Below are positions 6,232 through 7,569 of a stretch of 7,569 nucleotides of DNA, one piece after another. The position numbers and the translations under genes are program-made. The stretch comes from CAYMLQ01 sp964390795. Lineage in GTDB: Bacteria > Verrucomicrobiota > Kiritimatiellia > RFP12 > UBA1067. The stretch is from the NCBI GenBank assembly GCA_964390795.1, contig CAYMLQ010000302.1, positions 1 to 7,569 on the forward strand, read 5' to 3'. The notes under the pieces were generated by a model. The model did no database searches. It worked only from the letters and a program-made list of their open reading frames with translations, and had not been told where the DNA came from. How positions within the stretch are numbered: the first letter of the stretch is position 1; each line of letters begins with the position of its first letter.

Positions 6232-7380
6232 TTAGGACTGGTTGGCCGTCCGGTAGTGGGCCGGGGTCATGCCGGTTTGGCGCTTGAACAGGCGGAAAAA
6301 GCGGGGCATGTGGAAAAGGCCGACGGCGCTGGCGACGGTTTCAACCGTGTCGTCGGTATCCTGGAGCAGTTGGATGGCGCGGGTGATGCGTTGGCGCGTG
6401 ATCTCGGTCGCGCAGGGATGGCCGAGGGTGCGGGTGAACTCAAGATCCAGCCAGCGACGCGAACAACCCAGTTTGACGGCGACATTTTCGGGCTCCAGCC
6501 CTTCGGCCAGGTGGTCGCGGATGTGACGGAGCGCACGGGCCACGACGGGCGAGGCCACGGCGCGGGCGTCGGAACTGAGGCGCGGCACGATTCCGGACGG
6601 TGCGATCCGCTCGACCTGCTGCGTGCCGGTCGGACGCTCCAGTCTTTGCGCAAGCATCTCGCACGCCTGCCGGGCCATGTGTTCGACGCGGATATCGACC
6701 GAGGAGAGCGGAATGCCGCTGCTGTGTGACATCAGCTCGTCGTTGCCGACACCGACGACCGCCACATCGTCAGGGATGCTCAAAGCGGCGTTCTGGCAGG
6801 CGTAGACGGACTCCGTGCCGCGAAGATCATCCTGCACGAACAGGGCCAGCGGTTTGGGAAGCTTCCTCAATTGATCCGAGAGCCATTTGATGGGCTCGGT
6901 TGCCTTGGGCCGCTTTTCGGCAATGAGGTCGTAGCCGGTGTGTCCAAGTTCTGTCAACGTCTGCAAGAAGGCCTCTTTCCGCAGGTCGGAACGCGGTCCG
7001 CGTAAACGCTGGTAGAAAGCGAAGTGCTCAAAGCCCAGGCCATTGAAGTGCTCGGCGACAAGACGGCCGACCGCCGCGCCGTCTTCGGCGACACCGGACC
7101 AGCCGCTGCGGATATCCGCCTCGGATAGCCAGACGTGAATGGTGGGAATGAGCGCGTGTGCGGCGAGCCATTCGCGGGTCCGGTCGCTGATGACGTAGAC
7201 GGCCAGGATCGCGTCCGCGTGAGGAACCGGATAACGTTCCGCGGCAACGGCCATCGTGGCGTCCAGCGCCCAGCCGACCTGCGCGGCATAGTCCACGACG
7301 GTCCGATGGATCACGCTCGAATAGCGGTCCATGACCAGGGCGACCACCGGTTTCCGGTGAAGCATGTGGCGGTTTGGCAT
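6232..7380 (-). CDS. XylR-type transcriptional regulator: PBP-like sensor domain plus AraC-family HTH
   Basis: The 382-residue cytoplasmic regulator probably senses a sugar. Residues about 10-270 are a LacI-type periplasmic-binding-protein-like domain without the usual N-terminal LacI helix-turn-helix. It opens with KPVVALVMDRYSSV and contains IPDDVAVVGVGNDEL and PLSSVDIRVEHMARQA, as in E. coli XylR. Residues 280-382 are an AraC-type double HTH. The first helix pair is around ENVAVKLGCSRRWLDLEF, and the second is ETVASAVGLFHMPRFFRLFKRQTG followed by MTPAHYR, the classic AraC-family ending. The ATG at 7380 is preferred: the domain starts soon after it, and a GGA lies about ten bases before it. 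In-frame ATGs at 7422 and 7365 are alternatives, 7422 giving 14 extra residues inside the AT-rich region. It is convergent with the transporter gene and divergent from the gene at 7514. It may control either unit; the sugar is unknown. Confidence 0.9.
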   Translation of the reverse strand: MPNRHMLHRKPVVALVMDRYSSVIHRTVVDYAAQVGWALDATMAVAAERYPVPHADAILAVYVISDRTREWLAAHALIPTIHVWLSEADIRSGWSGVAEDGAAVGRLVAEHFNGLGFEHFAFYQRLRGPRSDLRKEAFLQTLTELGHTGYDLIAEKRPKATEPIKWLSDQLRKLPKPLALFVQDDLRGTESVYACQNAALSIPDDVAVVGVGNDELMSHSSGIPLSSVDIRVEHMARQACEMLAQRLERPTGTQQVERIAPSGIVPRLSSDARAVASPVVARALRHIRDHLAEGLEPENVAVKLGCSRRWLDLEFTRTLGHPCATEITRQRITRAIQLLQDTDDTVETVASAVGLFHMPRFFRLFKRQTGMTPAHYRTANQS

Positions 7381-7388
7381 AAGTTGTG

Positions 7389-7428
7389 TTCCAAAAACGA
7401 TATAATGATATTCTAAAACCAATAATGA
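7389..7428. promoter_or_regulatory. Candidate operator: two tandem AT-rich half-sites
   Basis: Two similar blocks follow each other just upstream of the regulator gene. TTCCAAAA (7389-7396) and TTCTAAAA (7411-7418) are 22 bases apart. ATAATGA occurs exactly at 7402-7408 and 7422-7428, 20 bases apart. A tandem direct repeat of about two helical turns is what AraC-family dimers usually bind, so this is a likely autoregulatory and divergent-promoter operator. The block is strongly AT-rich against GC-rich surroundings. Binding by the neighbouring regulator is inferred. Confidence 0.5.
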
Positions 7429-7458
7429 CGTCCAGCGAATTTAGGCGTAACATTATTG
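7420..7458. promoter_or_regulatory. 8-base inverted repeat in the divergent promoter region
   Basis: CAATAATG (7420-7427) and CATTATTG (7451-7458) are perfect inverted repeats separated by 23 bases. The left arm overlaps the second tandem half-site. A TTGACA at 7456-7461 on the plus strand matches a -35 box and overlaps the right arm, but no good -10 box follows at 16-18 bases. The -10 match is poor, so a promoter for the right-hand gene is only tentative. Confidence 0.35.
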
Positions 7459-7503
7459 ACATAACAGACGGTCGTTTGGTGAGTGCGGCAGCAGCGGTTC
7501 TAC

Positions 7504-7508
7504 AAGGA
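7504..7508 (+). promoter_or_regulatory. Ribosome binding site of the right-edge gene
   Basis: AAGGA lies five bases before the ATG at 7514. An ATG at 7510 overlaps it but closes after seven codons at a TAA (7531-7533), so 7514 is the likely start. Confidence 0.5.
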
Positions 7509-7513
7509 AATGG

Positions 7514-7569
7514 ATGAAGACGAATTACGATAAATTCCCGACGGTGAGCGTACCAGCTGCACAGGACGC
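7514..7569 (+). CDS. Start of an unidentified gene, cut by the right edge
   Basis: Eighteen codons are visible, reading MKTNYDKFPTVSVPAAQD, with a good ribosome binding site and no signal peptide, so a cytoplasmic protein is likely. The frame stays open to the window edge. The NYDKFP opening is loosely reminiscent of class I mannose-6-phosphate isomerase-like proteins, but so few residues cannot support an assignment. It is transcribed away from the regulator, with a 133-base shared upstream region holding the candidate operators. That arrangement makes it a plausible direct target of the regulator. Confidence 0.5.
   Translation, partial: MKTNYDKFPTVSVPAAQD

Noticed and set aside
6256..6729. 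Plus-strand open frame inside the regulator gene
   Set aside because: It is a shadow of the AraC-type domain coding sequence, with no domain or binding site of its own.
7401..7406. Perfect TATAAT as a plus-strand -10 box
   Set aside because: No acceptable -35 box lies 16-18 bases upstream; TTGGCA at 7374 is 21 bases away and inside the regulator's coding sequence. The box is better explained as part of a repeated ATAATGA half-site.
1..7569. CRISPR array, tRNA, rRNA, integrase, transposase or toxin-antitoxin genes
   Set aside because: No regularly spaced repeats, tRNA-like cloverleaf or recombinase-type protein was seen on either strand.

Overview
The window is a piece of a bacterial fructan (levan/inulin-type) utilisation locus. 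The genes are dense and GC-rich. Three features suggest an uncultured member of the PVC group (Verrucomicrobiota, Kiritimatiellota or Lentisphaerota): a secreted glycoside hydrolase fused to a LamG-like domain, a regulator joining a periplasmic-binding-protein-like sensor to an AraC-type DNA-binding domain, and generous sugar-operon layout. This assignment is inferred from gene style; no ribosomal or other phylogenetic marker is present.

Layout, left to right. Bases 1-1118 hold the 3' part of a GH32 fructosidase with canonical RDP and EC motifs; its N-terminus and nucleophile lie outside the window. A 136-base gap follows, containing a 97-base element bounded by 15-base imperfect inverted repeats. 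Bases 1255-3609 encode a second, larger GH32 protein with a signal peptide, a LamG-like domain, a divergent GH32 catalytic domain and a C-terminal beta-sandwich. Bases 3660-3853 look like the remnant of a broken gene: a well-placed ribosome binding site and signal-peptide-like start in one frame, and a strongly coding tail in another. Bases 3868-4737 encode a PfkB-family fructokinase and 4790-6115 a sugar-porter MFS transporter. These five units are all on the plus strand with short gaps and probably form one operon: extracellular release of fructose, uptake by proton symport, and phosphorylation to fructose-6-phosphate.

On the minus strand, converging on the transporter, 6232-7380 encodes a XylR-type regulator. 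Its upstream region (7381-7513) is strikingly AT-rich for this window. It carries a tandem pair of similar elements about two helical turns apart plus an 8-base inverted repeat, which are good operator candidates. A further plus-strand gene starts at 7514 and runs off the right edge, so the regulator is divergent from it.

No completely new system is evident. The observations most worth following are the inverted-repeat-bounded element between the two GH32 genes, the altered catalytic signature of the second GH32, the broken gene before the fructokinase, and the repeated motifs in the regulator's promoter region.
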